Both the position numbers and the translations under genes were made by a program. Positions 46,497 to 59,238 of a DNA stretch of 64,000 nt are shown here, piece after piece (position 1 is the first letter of the stretch; each line of letters starts with the position of its first letter). Below the pieces are notes generated by a model. That model saw only the letters and a program-made list of their open reading frames with translations, had not been told where the DNA came from and made no database searches. Source of the DNA: Cryptomeria japonica (lineage: Eukaryota > Streptophyta > Pinopsida > Cupressales > Cupressaceae); NCBI RefSeq assembly GCF_030272615.1, contig NC_081413.1:182042951-182106950 (forward strand), in the 5' to 3' direction.

Positions 46497-48191
46497 TGTT
46501 TTGGCATTGAGATGTCATTGATGTCAACCGGTATTGTAGGTAGGCTACTGATACAGGTATGTCATCTGATATGAACAAGAGTGTACCCATATGGTGAAAG
46601 ACAATTCAGGTATTGAGAAGATTAACATGAAGACTTGTCAAACCTGTATGGTGGAAGACAAGTAGTTATTGAGACTATCAGTGACATCATCAGTATGAGG
46701 TGAGATGCATGTGTGTGTTGGCATGTTGAGTGATAACCGGTTGAGTTTAAACTGATCTAGAGTTTGGCTGCTTGTTTATGATGAAGAGGAAGAATGTTAA
46801 AGTAATCACAAATCACGAGAGGTGAAGATGTGCTAGCGGTGAAGTGTGAACTACCAGTTAGCTAGAGGAGAAGGTCTCACCGATATGAGTTGGTTGAATG
46901 TTCAAGTATGTACCAACTATGTGCTGGTGACCTAAGTGATTGACCATTGTGATTCCATGTGGAGCTGAGGTGGCAAACATGCAGTGGTTGATGAAGCCTC
47001 CATCAACATGGTTGTTGAAACAGCCAAAACTCACGAGATTGTAACTGACTGATGTAGCTTGAGGAAGAAAGAATAATAGAGGAAGATCAGGGAGTAGTTG
47101 GTGCCTGGATCAAAGCAAATACATCAAATTGCAAGAATATCTCGAGAAGGAAACAAGTGAGCTTTTTAAGAGCTGATAAATTTTAAGGTAGAAAATCATG
47201 TATGAGATTTCTGTCTTTAGCAAGTATGCATTGGATAATGGAAAAAGTGTACAAATGCATTCTTGGAGTACAGGTGATAGATCCAAGATAGACTGGATCG
47301 TATCTCATGCAGATTGTGTTGGGTAAAGTAAACCCTAACCACTTTGAGTTTGAATTGTTTCTTGGCGGGAAAGCTCAAGTTTAAATATGATGACTTGAGA
47401 CTGCTATAGTTGTTGCTATAGAGGAAGACAAGTGTAAATTTGTTGTCTGAAAGCCAGAGAGATAAACACTTCAAGTGTTTATGAGTGAAGATCTAACTGA
47501 TAAGGAGAAGCAGTGTAAACCATGGTAGGGAACAACTGGTAGACTATGCATTGATCACAGAGGTGACAAACTAGAAAAGGTCATTCCTGATTAAGAGTGA
47601 TCAAGTGTGAGTTGAAGGTGAAAAGACATTGTGAGAGGGGATTTAGAAAAGTTATCTGAAAAGTCAAGTTGTAGAGTGGGTGGAGAGAATACAAACCAAT
47701 ATAGGATAATATTGTAAGGTTTCAAAACTTCATTTTCAATAGTGATTTCATTTGTATATCTAAGATTCATATTGTTTTCAGTAAGTTGTAGCTTAGTGCA
47801 GGGGTTGTAGCCTATAAATTGTGTAGGGTTTGGTGCTCCTTTGAGTTGGTGCTCATAAATCAGGGGTTGGTTCTCATTGGGTAGGTGCCCTAAATATTTT
47901 AATCAGAGTTTCATTGTGAGGCTATATTGGAGTAGAATATCTCCAGCAACTATTCTCACCGAGGTTTTTCCCACATTGGGTTTTCCACGTATATATATGG
48001 TGTTGTGTGATGTATTCTTGTTCATGTGTGATGTTAATGTTTTAGCTAGTCCTTTCACACACTCTACTTGCATTGTTTAAGTTACCGGTTAGCATTCAGC
48101 TTGTCCTCTACTTTACTAGTATCTCTTTGTTAAAGAAAAAGAGTTTAAATCACTGATTCAGCCCCCTCTCAGTGATCCATTGTGTCCAACA
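46497..48191 (+). repeat. 5' LTR of the 46497-56540 Copia element
   Basis: It starts TGTTTTGGCATTGAG (two extra T relative to the 3' copy) and ends GTGTCCAACA, 1695 bp. It matches 53743-56540 apart from the solo LTR. Confidence 0.92.
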
Positions 48192-48193
48192 AT

Positions 48194-48205
48194 TGGTATT
48201 AGAGT
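48194..48205 (+). other. decayed PBS, initiator tRNA-Met
   Basis: TGGTATTAGAGT against the expected TGGTATCAGAGC: two C-to-T changes. Confidence 0.85.
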
Positions 48206-48267
48206 ATAGGTACCCTATTTTATCAAAAGTATTCTCTATCTTGGGTAGATCTTATTACGTGTTTGCA

Positions 48268-51200
48268 ATGGAAAGAAATGAATCTGCCTCCTCAAAAGCT
48301 CCTATGTTTGATGGTGTCAACTATGCCTTTTGGAGTAGAAGAATAGAAACCTATTTGTCCTCTCTAGGTTGTGATGTATAGATGTCAGTTGTAAATTGAT
48401 ATACAGTTCTTAATAATCCCCCTACTAATCTAGATGCTAAGAGGGAATATGAGAACAATGCTAAAGCTAAGAATTCCATTCTTATTGGGTTATCTGATAA
48501 TGAGTTTGCTTAAGTCATGCACTGGTCCTCTGCCAAGGAAACTTGGGATAAGTTGCATAACATTTTTTAAGGCAATGCTAAAGTCAAGGAATCCAAGCTG
48601 CAGACATTGAGAGCATAGTTTGAGGTTTTGAAGATCAAAGATGAAGAGAAGATATCTAACTATCTCTAAAGGGTTGATGAAACAACAAATACCATTACAG
48701 GGCTTGGAGAAGAAATAAAAGATGAGGTGGTAGTGAAGAAAGTACTTAGATCTCTTACATCTAAGTATGATACAAAATTCTTAGCAATAGAAGAAGAAAA
48801 ACATCTGAACTTCTTTACAATGGATGAGTTGTATGGCTCCCTAACTGCTTATGAGATGAGGATTGCCAGTACTGATGCTGTGAAGAAAGAAGCTACTTTC
48901 AAGACTTCAAGAAAAGGAAAACAAGAATCTGCTCATGATGCAACTGATGAAGACTCTGATGACATTATGGAAAACTTTGCCAAAAGACTCAAGATAGGTT
49001 CAGGCAAATATAAAGGCAAGCAGCCTTTGAAATGTTTCAACTGCGGAAAGATTGGACATTTTGTTGCTAAATGTCCTTATGGTGATAAGAATGAAGATGA
49101 TCAATCAAATGGTAGTAGATCATTTAGTATGGATGGGAAGAAAAATGTCTACTGACATGATAGAAAAGGCTACTAGAAGCAAAAAAGTCTTTACACACAT
49201 GAAGATAATACCACATATGAGGAAAATGCCTCAGATGACTGTTGTAGTGGAGATGAATTCAAAGCAATCCTTTTTATGGCTCAAGACGTATCGGTACCTG
49301 AAGAAGCAGAAGAAGAAGAAGAAGAAGAAGAAGAGAAAGAAGGAGAAGTAGACCTTGAAGTAGAATTCATTAGTGCCCTAGATGAGATAAAGAAAATAAG
49401 AAGAGACTTAAAGAAGGTAAAAAAGGTTGTAGCTGAAGAACAAGAATCATTGGAGAAATCTCTTGAAGAGTCCAAGAGAACTATTGTAGATCTAAAACTC
49501 TAGTTGGAAGAGGCCAAGAGGATGTGCGAAGTCACTAGTATCGGTCTAAGTGAAAAGGAAAAGGAACATCAGAATATGGAAGCAGAAATAGTGAAACTCC
49601 GGAAGGACTTAGAGAAAAGTCAGGAAGAAATAAAAGTGAGAAGCAAATTTGAAGGCAACACTGAAGCCCTGAACAAGATGCTGAGCAAATAGAAGCAATC
49701 CAAAGATACCAGTGTCTTAGGTTTTCAAGAAGGTCAAAGATCAAATAGAAAATACACATCTAATAAGGAGATACAATTCACTTCCTCAAATAAAGGTGAA
49801 GAGAAGAAGAAATTCATGGTAGGTAAGGATACCTACAAGAAGACATATGCAGATGCTGCTAGAAATCGCCGCACAAACTGGTATGCTCAATCAATGAACC
49901 AAAGACCGTACTCAATGCGCCAACATGAAGATCCAAGGAGAAATGCAAGTATTGGTCACTAAGGATTCACAAGGGTGAGAAACATGAAAGGAAGAACCCC
50001 AATGAGGCAGCCCTTTGTGGGTTCAAGACAACCTAACCAGAATGTTCCAAATTTTCATGGTTATTGTCACCGGTGTAATAAGTTAGGTCATAGAATGGTA
50101 GATTGTAGGAAAATGAGTGTCAACCCTATTTTTAAGAGTAGAAACTCATTTGTTTCATTACAATGTACAAATGTCACATGTTATAATTGCAATGAGTCTA
50201 GTCAAAAGAGTTATGAATGTAGGAGTAATATGCAAATGTCCTACAAGAATGCATTGAGTACATCTTATAGTTCTAATGTGAAATGCTATAAGTGTTAGAA
50301 TTTTGGTCACATAGCAAGCTATTGTCAGCTAAGAACTAATAAGAAAAAGAGAATTATACTAGATGAGAAGTTGGAAACAAAATTGGAACACAAAGTGATA
50401 GAAGAGGAAAAGAAAGAAAAGAAACCAGTTTGGGTAGAGAAGGAGAAAAATAAGATAGAGTCCAACCTGATTGTGTAGACTACTCTACATGATGAAAGGA
50501 GGAATTTATGGGTAGTTGATAGTGGTTTCTCAAATCACATGATCAAAGATAAGAAAAAGTTCATCAATCTTGATGATTGGAATGGTGGTTCATTTCGGTT
50601 TGGTGACAACTCCTCCATCAAGATCAAAGGTCGGGGTACACTGGATATTGATGGAAAGCTCAAGGCTCATGATGTGTACTACATGGAAGGTTTGAAACAT
50701 AACCTACTAAGTGTAATTCAGATGTGTGACAAAGGGTACAAGTTCTCATTTGACTCTACCAGTTACCAGATAAGGAAGTAGAGTACTAGTTAGGTGGTAG
50801 CAGAAGGAAAGAGAACAAAGGGTAATGTCTACAATCTGAAGGAATGCTATGAGTCCCAATGCATGATGGGATAGGTTGATGAAAGTTGATTGTGGCTCCA
50901 AGGACTAGGCCATGTGAATTTTGACAATCTGGTTAAGATAAGAAAGAACTGGTATGTGAGAAACATACCTCAGATCATAAAACCGGCAAGCACATTCTGC
51001 GATGAATGTGTTAGAGGTAAGAAAGCAAAGGTCATCTTTAAAACAAAAGAATATAACACCTCAAGACCTTTGGAGTTGATACATATAGACTTATGTGGGC
51101 CAACAAGGACAAGAGCATTGGCCAAAGAAAGGTATTTCATGTTGCTCATAGATGATTACTCAAGAATGACTTGGGTAACCTTCCTGCATGACAAGTCACA

Positions 51201-53524
51201 AGCATTTGAGAGATTCAAAATTTTCAAGAAGATGGTGGAAAATAAAGTGGACACCGAATTAAATGCTTAAGATCTGACCGGGGTGGAGAATTTTCTTCAA
51301 ATGGATTTGTTGACTACTGTGAGAAACATGGAATTCAAAGATAGTATTCAGCTGCCTGGACACCTTAGAAAAATGGGGTGGTAGAGAGGAAAAATAGGAC
51401 AATGAAGGAGATGGCTAGGACAATGTTGAATGAGGCCAACATACTAGATATATACTAGAAGGAAGCAGTTCATAATTTTGTCTACACTTTAAACCAGGTT
51501 CAGTTAAGGGTGAATAGTAGAATGACCCCTTATGAGTTATGGAATGAAAGGAAACCATCACTCAAACAATTCAGAGTGTTTGGAAGTAAGTGCTTCATCA
51601 AGAAATATGTTGATGGTTTGGGAAGTTTTGATTCTCGAAGTGATGAAGGAATTTTCTTGGGATACTCAACCAACAGTAAGGCCTACAAATGCTACAACAA
51701 GAGATTAAGAAGAGTGGTTAAGAGTGTACATGTGAGAATAGACATGGAGACTCACATAGAGGACAATCTGCACTTGCACCCTACATTGATGAGTCATATG
51801 TGGAATATGAAGAACAATCTAACAATGGACCGGTAGAAGATGTACCAAACAAGATTCCCAACTGGTATGTGCAAAAGAATCATCCAAAAGAGCAGATCAT
51901 AGGAGATAGGAATGAAAGTGTGTAGACCAAAATGAGGTTATCCCAAGAAGGTGAACGGGTAAATTTCTATCTCATGACTGAAGTAGAGCCCAAAACTTTT
52001 GATGATGCTAGAAAAAGCGAGAAGTGGGTAGAGGCCATGAATGAAGAACTAGGACAAATTGAGAAAAATCAGACTTGGGAATTTGTTCCTAGACTAGCAG
52101 ACAAGAATGTCATAGGTACCAAATGGGTCTACCAGAACAAGATGAATGAAGAAGGTAAGATAGTCTAGCATAAAGCAAGGTTAGTTTGCAAAGGGTGTGC
52201 TCAAGTTGAAGGTATTGACTTTGAAGAAACCTTTGCATCGGTTGCTAGGCTAGAGGCAATAAGAATGTTTCTATATTTCTCAGCCTACAAGGGATATAAA
52301 GTATATTAGATGGATGTGAAATATGCTTTTCTCAATGGAAATCTTGAAGATGAAGTGTATATGGAAGAGTCAGAAGGGTATTTGTTGCATGAAGATGAGA
52401 ATTTTGTATCTCGGTTGAAGAAAGCCCTATATGGTTTGAAGCAGGCTCCTAGAGCATGGTATTCCCAATTAGACAAATACTTGAAGGAGCAAGGATTCCA
52501 AAAAGGGAATGCAGACAAAAAATTGTGTGTCAAGGTAAATGGAGATCACATGATTATAGTTGTTGTATATGTGGATGATATTATTTTTGGTGGAGACAAG
52601 GACATCATGTGCAAAGAATTTGCAGATCAGATGAAGATAGAGTTTGAGATGTCCATGCTAGGTGAGTTGTCCTATTTTGTTGGTTTGCAGATTTCATAGA
52701 ATGAGAAAGGAATTTTCATCTCCCAAACCAAGTATGTGAAAGACATGCTGAAGAAATTTCAAATGGAGGACAACAAACTGGTAAGTACTCCCATGGTAAT
52801 CGGTTGTAAGTTGAGCAAACTAGATGAATCACCAGGAGTTGAGCAAACACTGTACAAGTATATGATCGGCAGTCTGTTGCATTTAAAAGCATCTAGACTA
52901 GATAGAGTACAAGTTGTTTGCATGGTAGTAAGATTCCAAGTTGCTCCTAAATAGTCTCACTTAAATGCAGTCAAAAGAATCTTTAGGTATGTGCAAGGAA
53001 CTATCAGCTATGGTTTGTGGTATCCAATGAGAGGAGATTTCTCTTTTCAAGCTTATACTGATGCAGATTAGGTAGGAAATATTGATGGCCAAAAAAGTAC
53101 AAGTGGAAGGGATTTATACCTAGGAGACCGGTTAGTATCATGGCACAACAAGAAGCAAGATTCAATGTCATTATCTATTGCTGAGGTAGAGTATATAGCA
53201 GCAGCTACATGTTGTTCATAGGTTTTATGGATGAAGCAAACACTGAAAGATATATAGGTAGAGATACTAGAACCTATTCCAATCTGGTGTGATAACTCAA
53301 GTGCAATCAACATCTCCATGAATCCAGTCATGCACTCAAGAACAAAACACATTGCATTCAAGTATCACTTCTTGAAGGAGAAGGTAGAAGACAAGGAGTT
53401 CATAGTAGAATATGTTCCAACTGATGAGCAGATTGCTAACATATTTACCAAGCCACTTCCTTTGGGCCCATTTGAGTATTTCAGAAAAAAAATGGGAGTT
53501 GTCTCACCCTCTGGTAGCTCTTAA
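48268..53524 (+). pseudogene. Copia gag-pol polyprotein (46497 element)
   Basis: ATG 48268 opens gag (MERNESASSKAPMFDGVNY). Zinc knuckle CFNCGKIGHFVAKC at about 49030, then an acidic Glu run (49306-49350), about 130 residues of coiled coil, and three more knuckles at 50065-50330 (CHRCNKLGHRMVDC, one lacking its His, one cut by TAG). Protease VDSGFSNHM at 50515. Integrase IDDYSRMTWVTF (51150), a shifted SDRGGEF (51274), VERKNRTMKEMA (51380). RT KYAFLNGNLEDEVY (52318) and YVDDIIFGG (52570). RNase H from AYTDAD (53053) to the end at 53524 (SPSGSS). About 20 stops, nearly all where Gln or Trp is expected. Confidence 0.92.
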
Positions 53525-53742
53525 ATGCACAAGAGGATGCATGATTCAGGGGGAGTCAACCTTTTCCACTATTTTATGACTCTTGAATCATGAAGCATGG
53601 ACACAAGGGGAGAGTGTGTCTTAACCGGATGTCGTCAAGGGAGAAATTATTGGTGTCAGACTCCAATTCCCTTTGCCATTACTATCAAAGGGGGAGAGAA
53701 ACCAAAAAAGAAGACGTTGACATAAATTCCAAAGGGGGAGAT
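53525..53742 (+). other. 3' UTR and PPT of the 46497 Copia element
   Basis: CAGGGGGAG (53548), CAAGGGGAGA (53604), AAAGGGGGAGA (53687) and the terminal AAAGGGGGAGAT (53731-53742), again several PPT-like tracts. Confidence 0.85.
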
Positions 53743-56540
53743 TGTTGGCATTGAGTTGTCATTAATGTCAACCGGTATTACAGGCAGGCTACCAGTAGAG
53801 GTATGTCATTTGATATAAAGGAGAGTGTACTGGTATGGTGAAATACAATTAAGGTATTGAGAAGATTAACATGAATACTTTTCAAACCAATATGGTGGAA
53901 GACAAGTAGTTATTGAGACTATGAGTGACATCACCAGTATGAGGTGAGATGCATGTGTGTGTTGGCATGTTGAGTGATAACCGGTAGAGTTTAAACTGGT
54001 CTGGAGTTTGGATGCCTTTTTATGATGAAGGGGCAGAATGTTAAAGTAATCACAAATCACCAGAGGTGAAGATATGCTACTGGTGAAGTGTGAACTACTG
54101 GTTAGCCGAAGGAGAAGGTCTCACTAGTAAAGGCATGTACCAGTATGAGTTTGTTGAATGTTCAAGTATGAACCGACTATGTGTCAGTGAGCTAAGTGAT
54201 TGACTATTGTGATGCCATGTGGATTTGAGGTGGAAAACATGCAGAGGTCGGTGAAGCCTCCATCGACATGGTTGTTGAAATAGCTAGTTGACATTAATGA
54301 AACAGACAAAAATCATGAGATTGTAACTGACTGATACGGCTTGAGGAAGAAAGAATAACAGAGGAAGATCAGGGAGTAGTTGGGGCTAGGATCAAAGCAA
54401 AGAAATCAGATTGCAAGAAGATATCGAGAAGGAAACAAGTGAGTTTTTTAAGAGGCGACAAATTTCAAGGTAGAAAATCATGTACAAGATTGCTATCTTT
54501 AGCAAGTATGCATTGGATAATGGAAAACGTGTACAGATGTATTCTTGGAGTACAGGTGATCAATCCAAAACAGACTGGATTAGAACTCATACAGATTGTG
54601 TTGGGTAAAGGAAACCCTAACCGCTCCAAGTTTGAATTGTTTCTTGGTGGGAAAGCTCAAGTTTAAATATGATGACTTGAGACTGTTGTAGTTGTTGCTG
54701 CAGAGTGAAGACAAGTGTAAATTTATTGTCTGAAAGTGAGAGAGATAAACACTTCAAGTGTTTATGAGTGAAGATCTAACTGATAAGGAGAAGTAATATA
54801 AACCAATGTAGGGAACAACTGGTAGAGTGTGCATTGATCACAGAGGTGACTGTTAGGACCCGAAAGGCAACTGAGAGGGGGGTGGGTGAATCAGCTGACT
54901 ATGAATTTCAACCCAAATACAACTTAATCAAACTTGATACTTAATATCGGTAAACCAAACTTAATGCTTGTTAAGAGATTAACAATTAATATCAATACTA
55001 GTGAAACTTAATGCATGAAACAGAAAGAGAAACAACATCCACAATACATAACATAGAGATTTTAACATGGAAACCCTGTAAGGGGAAAAACCATGGTGGG
55101 AAACCTTACCCACAATCAGATAATACTATTGTAGATAGTATGTGTATATAAATGAGGTTTGCACATGCAAAAAGGCCAACCGCCTAGAGCACACTGCTCA
55201 AATGGGAGTCGCAACGATTACAGTAGGATAGTTAAATCCTAGAATATTGTACTACTCAAAATAGCATCTCCAATGCTGGATTCAGTACCAAGCAAGCTTT
55301 GATAATCACCTTCAAACCTTCCTTGAACCTTCTCTATGGTCTACTCATATGATCTTCAATATTCACACATACCATGTTACAATACCATAACCTTACATAC
55401 CATGTCCCATACCCTATATCTCATCAATTGAGATCTTACATATATACAAAACCTAAGACCAAATGTGTAGGTCAGCTCACTAAGAATATTACAATAAAAT
55501 CAATTACAAACAAGTTAAGATGCAATGTATCATGTTGGCTCAATACATTTACAATAATATCTAATCAATAAATCATCTCCATAACATGTCGTGCTGATCT
55601 GGAATAGATAATGCATATCAGTCCATAGCCTAGACCAATTAGCCGGTAACAACAAATATGTCAACCCAATTAGACCATTAACCAAAATACCAAAACCAAG
55701 TATCCAAACCATGTCTTCGACATAACCAAGTGATCTCTAGATGATAACAAGTCATCCTCAGTGTCAATCAATAATATAACCTATCGGTGAACAATATAAC
55801 TTGTCGGTGAACAATATAATGGTGACTATGCATAAGTCACTGAACTTGTCGGTGAACACAATGTGTCGGTTCAACATAACCAAAGATCTCCAGAAGGATA
55901 AGTGTTGACATCAATGACAAAACTAATGAAGCACATCCATAATACCGATAGTGACAAACCAACAAAGGTTGTGCCTGATTAAGAGTGATCAAGTGTGAGT
56001 TGAAGGTGAAAAGACATTGTAAGAGGGGATTTAGAAAAGTTATCAGCAAAATCAAGTTGCAGAGTGGGTGGAGAGAATATAAACCAGTAGAGGAGAATAT
56101 TGTAAGGTTGCAAAACTTCATTTGCAATAGTGATTTCATTTGTATATCTAAGATTCATATTGTTTTCACTAAGTTGTAGCTCCTTTAGGTTGTAGCCTAT
56201 AAATTGTGCAAGTGTTGGTTCTCCTTTGAGTTGGTGCTCATAAATTAGGGGTTGGTGCCCTAAATATTGTAATCAAAGTTTCATTGTGAGGTTGGATTGG
56301 AGAAGAACATCTCCAACAGCTATTGTCACCGAGGTTTTTCCCACATTGGGTTTTCCTCATATATATTTGGTGTTGTGTGATGTTAATGTTTTAGCTAGTC
56401 CTTTCACACACTCTACTTCCATTGTTTAAGTTATCGGTTAGCATTCAACTTGTCCTCTACTTTACCAATATCTCTCTGTTAAAGAAAAAGAGTTTAAATC
56501 ATTGATTCACCCCCCTCTCAGTGATCCATTTTGTCCAACA
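53743..56540 (+). repeat. 3' LTR of the 46497 Copia element, with nested solo LTR
   Basis: It starts TGTTGGCATTGAG and ends TTGTCCAACA. Excluding the insertion 54851-55955 (solo LTR plus one TSD copy) it is about 1.69 kb, matching the 5' copy. Confidence 0.92.
54851..55950 (-). mobile_element. solo Copia LTR in reverse orientation
   Basis: The plus strand begins TGTTAGGACCCGAAAGGCAA, the complement of an LTR end like that at 28951, and runs 1100 bp to a mutated TATCGG start. A perfect 5-bp TSD, GTGAC, lies at 54846-54850 and 55951-55955, and the target continues as in the intact LTR at about 47570. No internal sequence, so it arose by LTR-LTR recombination. Confidence 0.92.
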
Positions 56541-57200
56541 GGGTGGCACGGGCGGCACTACCGCGGGGGCCATGGGTGTCACCGTAAATTTTTAATTTTT
56601 TTTTTTTTGGGGGGGGGGAGTTCGATTTTTTGATTGTTTTTTGATTTGTTCGAGTTTTGCAATTCATTAAATTTTTAGACATGATGTTCTCAATTTTTGA
56701 CCTTTTTGGCTTGATTTTTTGATGAATTATTGAGTTGATTTGTCGCTTTTTTGGCTGACTTGATCATTTGAGTTTCTGATTGAGATCGAATTTTGGATGA
56801 TCCGATGTAATTTTGGATGATTGATTTTGATAATTAAAAAAAAACTCATTGTTCCACTAACCCAAAATGTCATGATTTTCGATAAAGATGCTCAAATGCT
56901 ATCAATTTGATTTGATTTTTTTTTATTTTGATAGGGTGAGATAGATTTAATTAGCTATCTAATTGATAAAATTAGATACTCCTAATTTGATGAAATTTGA
57001 TGATCAGTTTTGATTATCTCAGTTTACATGCAAGATGAGATAGGATTGATAATGACCTCATGATAGATGAGTGTCATTGATAGGGGCTCAACAAGATTTA
57101 ATAGAAATCTCAAGTGAGAAAGATAGACTGATAGGTAGATTGATTTGATAGATAGATAGATAAATCAAGATATTGATATGATGAGATGATTTTATTGCAG
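56541..57200 (+). other. Tat2 GC-rich tract and presumed PMD2 intron
   Basis: GGTGGCACGGGCGGCACTAC at 56541-56560 and GGGGGCCATGGGTGTC at 56565-56580 form a GC-rich tract like the Tat1 minisatellite, followed by a T/G run (56593-56620) and AT-rich intron-like sequence ending in the acceptor TTTTATTGCAG at 57190-57200. Also a short GATAGATA tract near 57150. Confidence 0.55.
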
Positions 57201-59238
57201 GAGCACTTCCCGAAGATAGGGGTGTTGATACCCTACCTTAACCAAGCGGAGCGAGACCACATTGACAGGTGTGGTTCATCTTCCCTTCTTGACATGCCCC
57301 GACCTTTGATTAGTTAGGGATTATTGACAACCTTAGCAGAATAGTGAGCACAATACTTTTCACTTATTGATAGGCGAGATGATGGTGACACCTAAGGATG
57401 TATACCAGATACTGTGCATCACTATGATGGGCGAGCTATTGTATTATGATCTTAGTGAACAGGGTGGGATAGATGCACTTTGCCAAGTTTTTGATGATGA
57501 TGAGATTGGTGGATACGACATTGCATGGCAGGAGATTTTAGAGCTAAGTTATGCCACATTACCCACTATTCTTACTAGATTCATTAGGGGTCTCCTTTGT
57601 CCTAACCATATGTCAAAGGTATTATCCATTGGATGGGGTCACCTTCTTGAGAAGTTGGTGACATAGGGGACCCAATTTACGTGGGGGTAATGCATGCTAG
57701 CTCATTTGTATTATTACTTGCACCGAGTAGTGTACCAGAGATTGGTCGGATTATCAGTAGGGGTGATAGTCCTCCAGATATGGGCATGGGAGAACCTACC
57801 TATCACATGACCATTGGCTGATAGAGATACACCTATAGGCAAGCCCTATGCTGACAGGTATCCAAGCAGCATTGTCCAGCGAAAGCTGAGCAAATTGGAG
57901 TATTTGCAATGGACACTAGATGATCTGGATACTGTGATATGGAAACCATACAAAGATTGCAAGATCTTCCTCAAGGATGCAATGGAGATGTCGTATGTAT
58001 TCTCAATGAGACACCTAATCAGATCAACACCCTATATTATCGAGTGATTCCTTTGTATGAGGGTGTTGAGACAGTATGGCAGGATACAATGGATACCACA
58101 GGGTACAACTCATTATGCTTGCAGGAGACTAGATGTGGCTACTTGGGGGCCCTCCATTTTATATGACTAGGTGTATGCAAATTATTGATCATTGGGGCCA
58201 CTGGTTTGGGATTATCTATCAGGTATGATAGATAGTGAGATGACAAATGAGTACGTTGTATATTTTACTATGCACAGGTTTCTTAGGTTGACATGTCTGG
58301 ATGAGCCAAAGCCAATTCTAGATGAGGATGATTGGAGGATACAAAACAAAGCTCCTAGATGACTGAGGGATGGTGAGGGGAGAGGAGGTGGGGGTGGAGA
58401 TGATGGCAAAGACAGAGGGGATGATAGAGATGGATATAGAGGATACATGGGAGATCATGGTGCTGGAGATGACGATGGAGGAAATGATGATGGGGGAGAT
58501 GATGATGGGGTAGATGGTCAGGTAGTGGCAGTGGCAGTGGCATGTACACTAGGAGCTAGCAGTTCTAGATCTTCTAGAGATGTATATATGGATTGGATGA
58601 CTCGGGGGGTCAGATGGAGGAGATTAGGTCCAGTGGATCAGGGGCATCAGGTCCTAGAGCATGAGGTTCCATAGGTTGAGTAGGTACCTATAGGAGTATC
58701 ACAAGTTGAGCAGCCATAGGAAGAGGCACCTCAATGGATCCTCATCAGGATGTTGTCTCATTAGCAGCAGGCTCAGATAACTGATTTGCAGGGTCAAGTT
58801 TAGTAGCTAGAGAGTCGACTAGCAGAGAGGGACTCTTAGATAGCCCAGCTAGAGGTCTAGATGACATAGTTACAGGTACAGGAATAGGCACAAATTTCAC
58901 AGGTAGAGGCTCAGATGGCCTCTCTCATGGCTGAGAGAGATGCAGCTAGGGATAAGTGATGGTAGGCCAAGGTGTGGGTACAGTTGTCAAGAGAGTCTAG
59001 TTCAAGGAAGGCTGCCTTGAAGATGATGCGCCAGGAGGTCTGAGAGGCTGAGTATTATAGGACCTTATACTATACTATTGTGCCTATTGATCGGAGGGCT
59101 CTAGGCTTCTCAAAACAGAGAGTCTAGGAGTGATAGGGCCACTTCAGAGAGATCCTCTAGGTGGGGACCTAGGTACAGGGGTATCAGTTGGTCTACTAGA
59201 CCTGCCGCATCAGGATAGAGTTTCACTCCGCGTCCTAG
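57201..59238 (+). pseudogene. plant mobile domain (PMD) gene, antisense inside Tat2
   Basis: After the acceptor the frame reads EHFPKIGVLIPYLNQAERDH, SLLDMPRPLIS, then GEMMVTPKDVYQILCITMMG (57373), and the PMD hallmarks MLAHLYYYLHRVVYQRL and VIVLQIWAWENLPIT (57690-57810), RDTPIGKPYADRY, VIWKPYKDC (57938). A frameshift near 58045 leads to RVIPLYEGVETVWQDTMDT. An Asp/Gly-rich linker (58376-58520) and a long coiled-coil-like tail (about 58755-59030: LESRLAERDS, MASLMAERDAARD) follow, the same domain order as PMD1. Stops fall at likely Gln or CGA codons. Exon 1 was not found; it may lie left of the Copia insertion. Confidence 0.85.

Larger units (their letters stand above)
46497..56540 (+). mobile_element. 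Copia retrotransposon inside Tat2, Sirevirus-like
   Basis: LTR (46497-48191), degenerate initiator-Met PBS, long gag with coiled coil and four knuckles, protease, integrase, RT, RNase H, several PPT-like tracts, LTR (53743-56540). The right LTR is longer because it holds a solo LTR. Dozens of stops make it much older than the copy at 27890. No matching TSD: ATGAG on the left and GGGTG on the right. Confidence 0.92.

Noticed and set aside
49281-49475. Minus-strand Ser-rich ORF
   Set aside because: It is the complement of the GAAGAAGAA run and coiled coil in Copia gag.
58212-58549. Minus-strand Pro/Ser/His-rich ORFs
   Set aside because: They are complements of the Asp/Gly-rich linker of PMD2.
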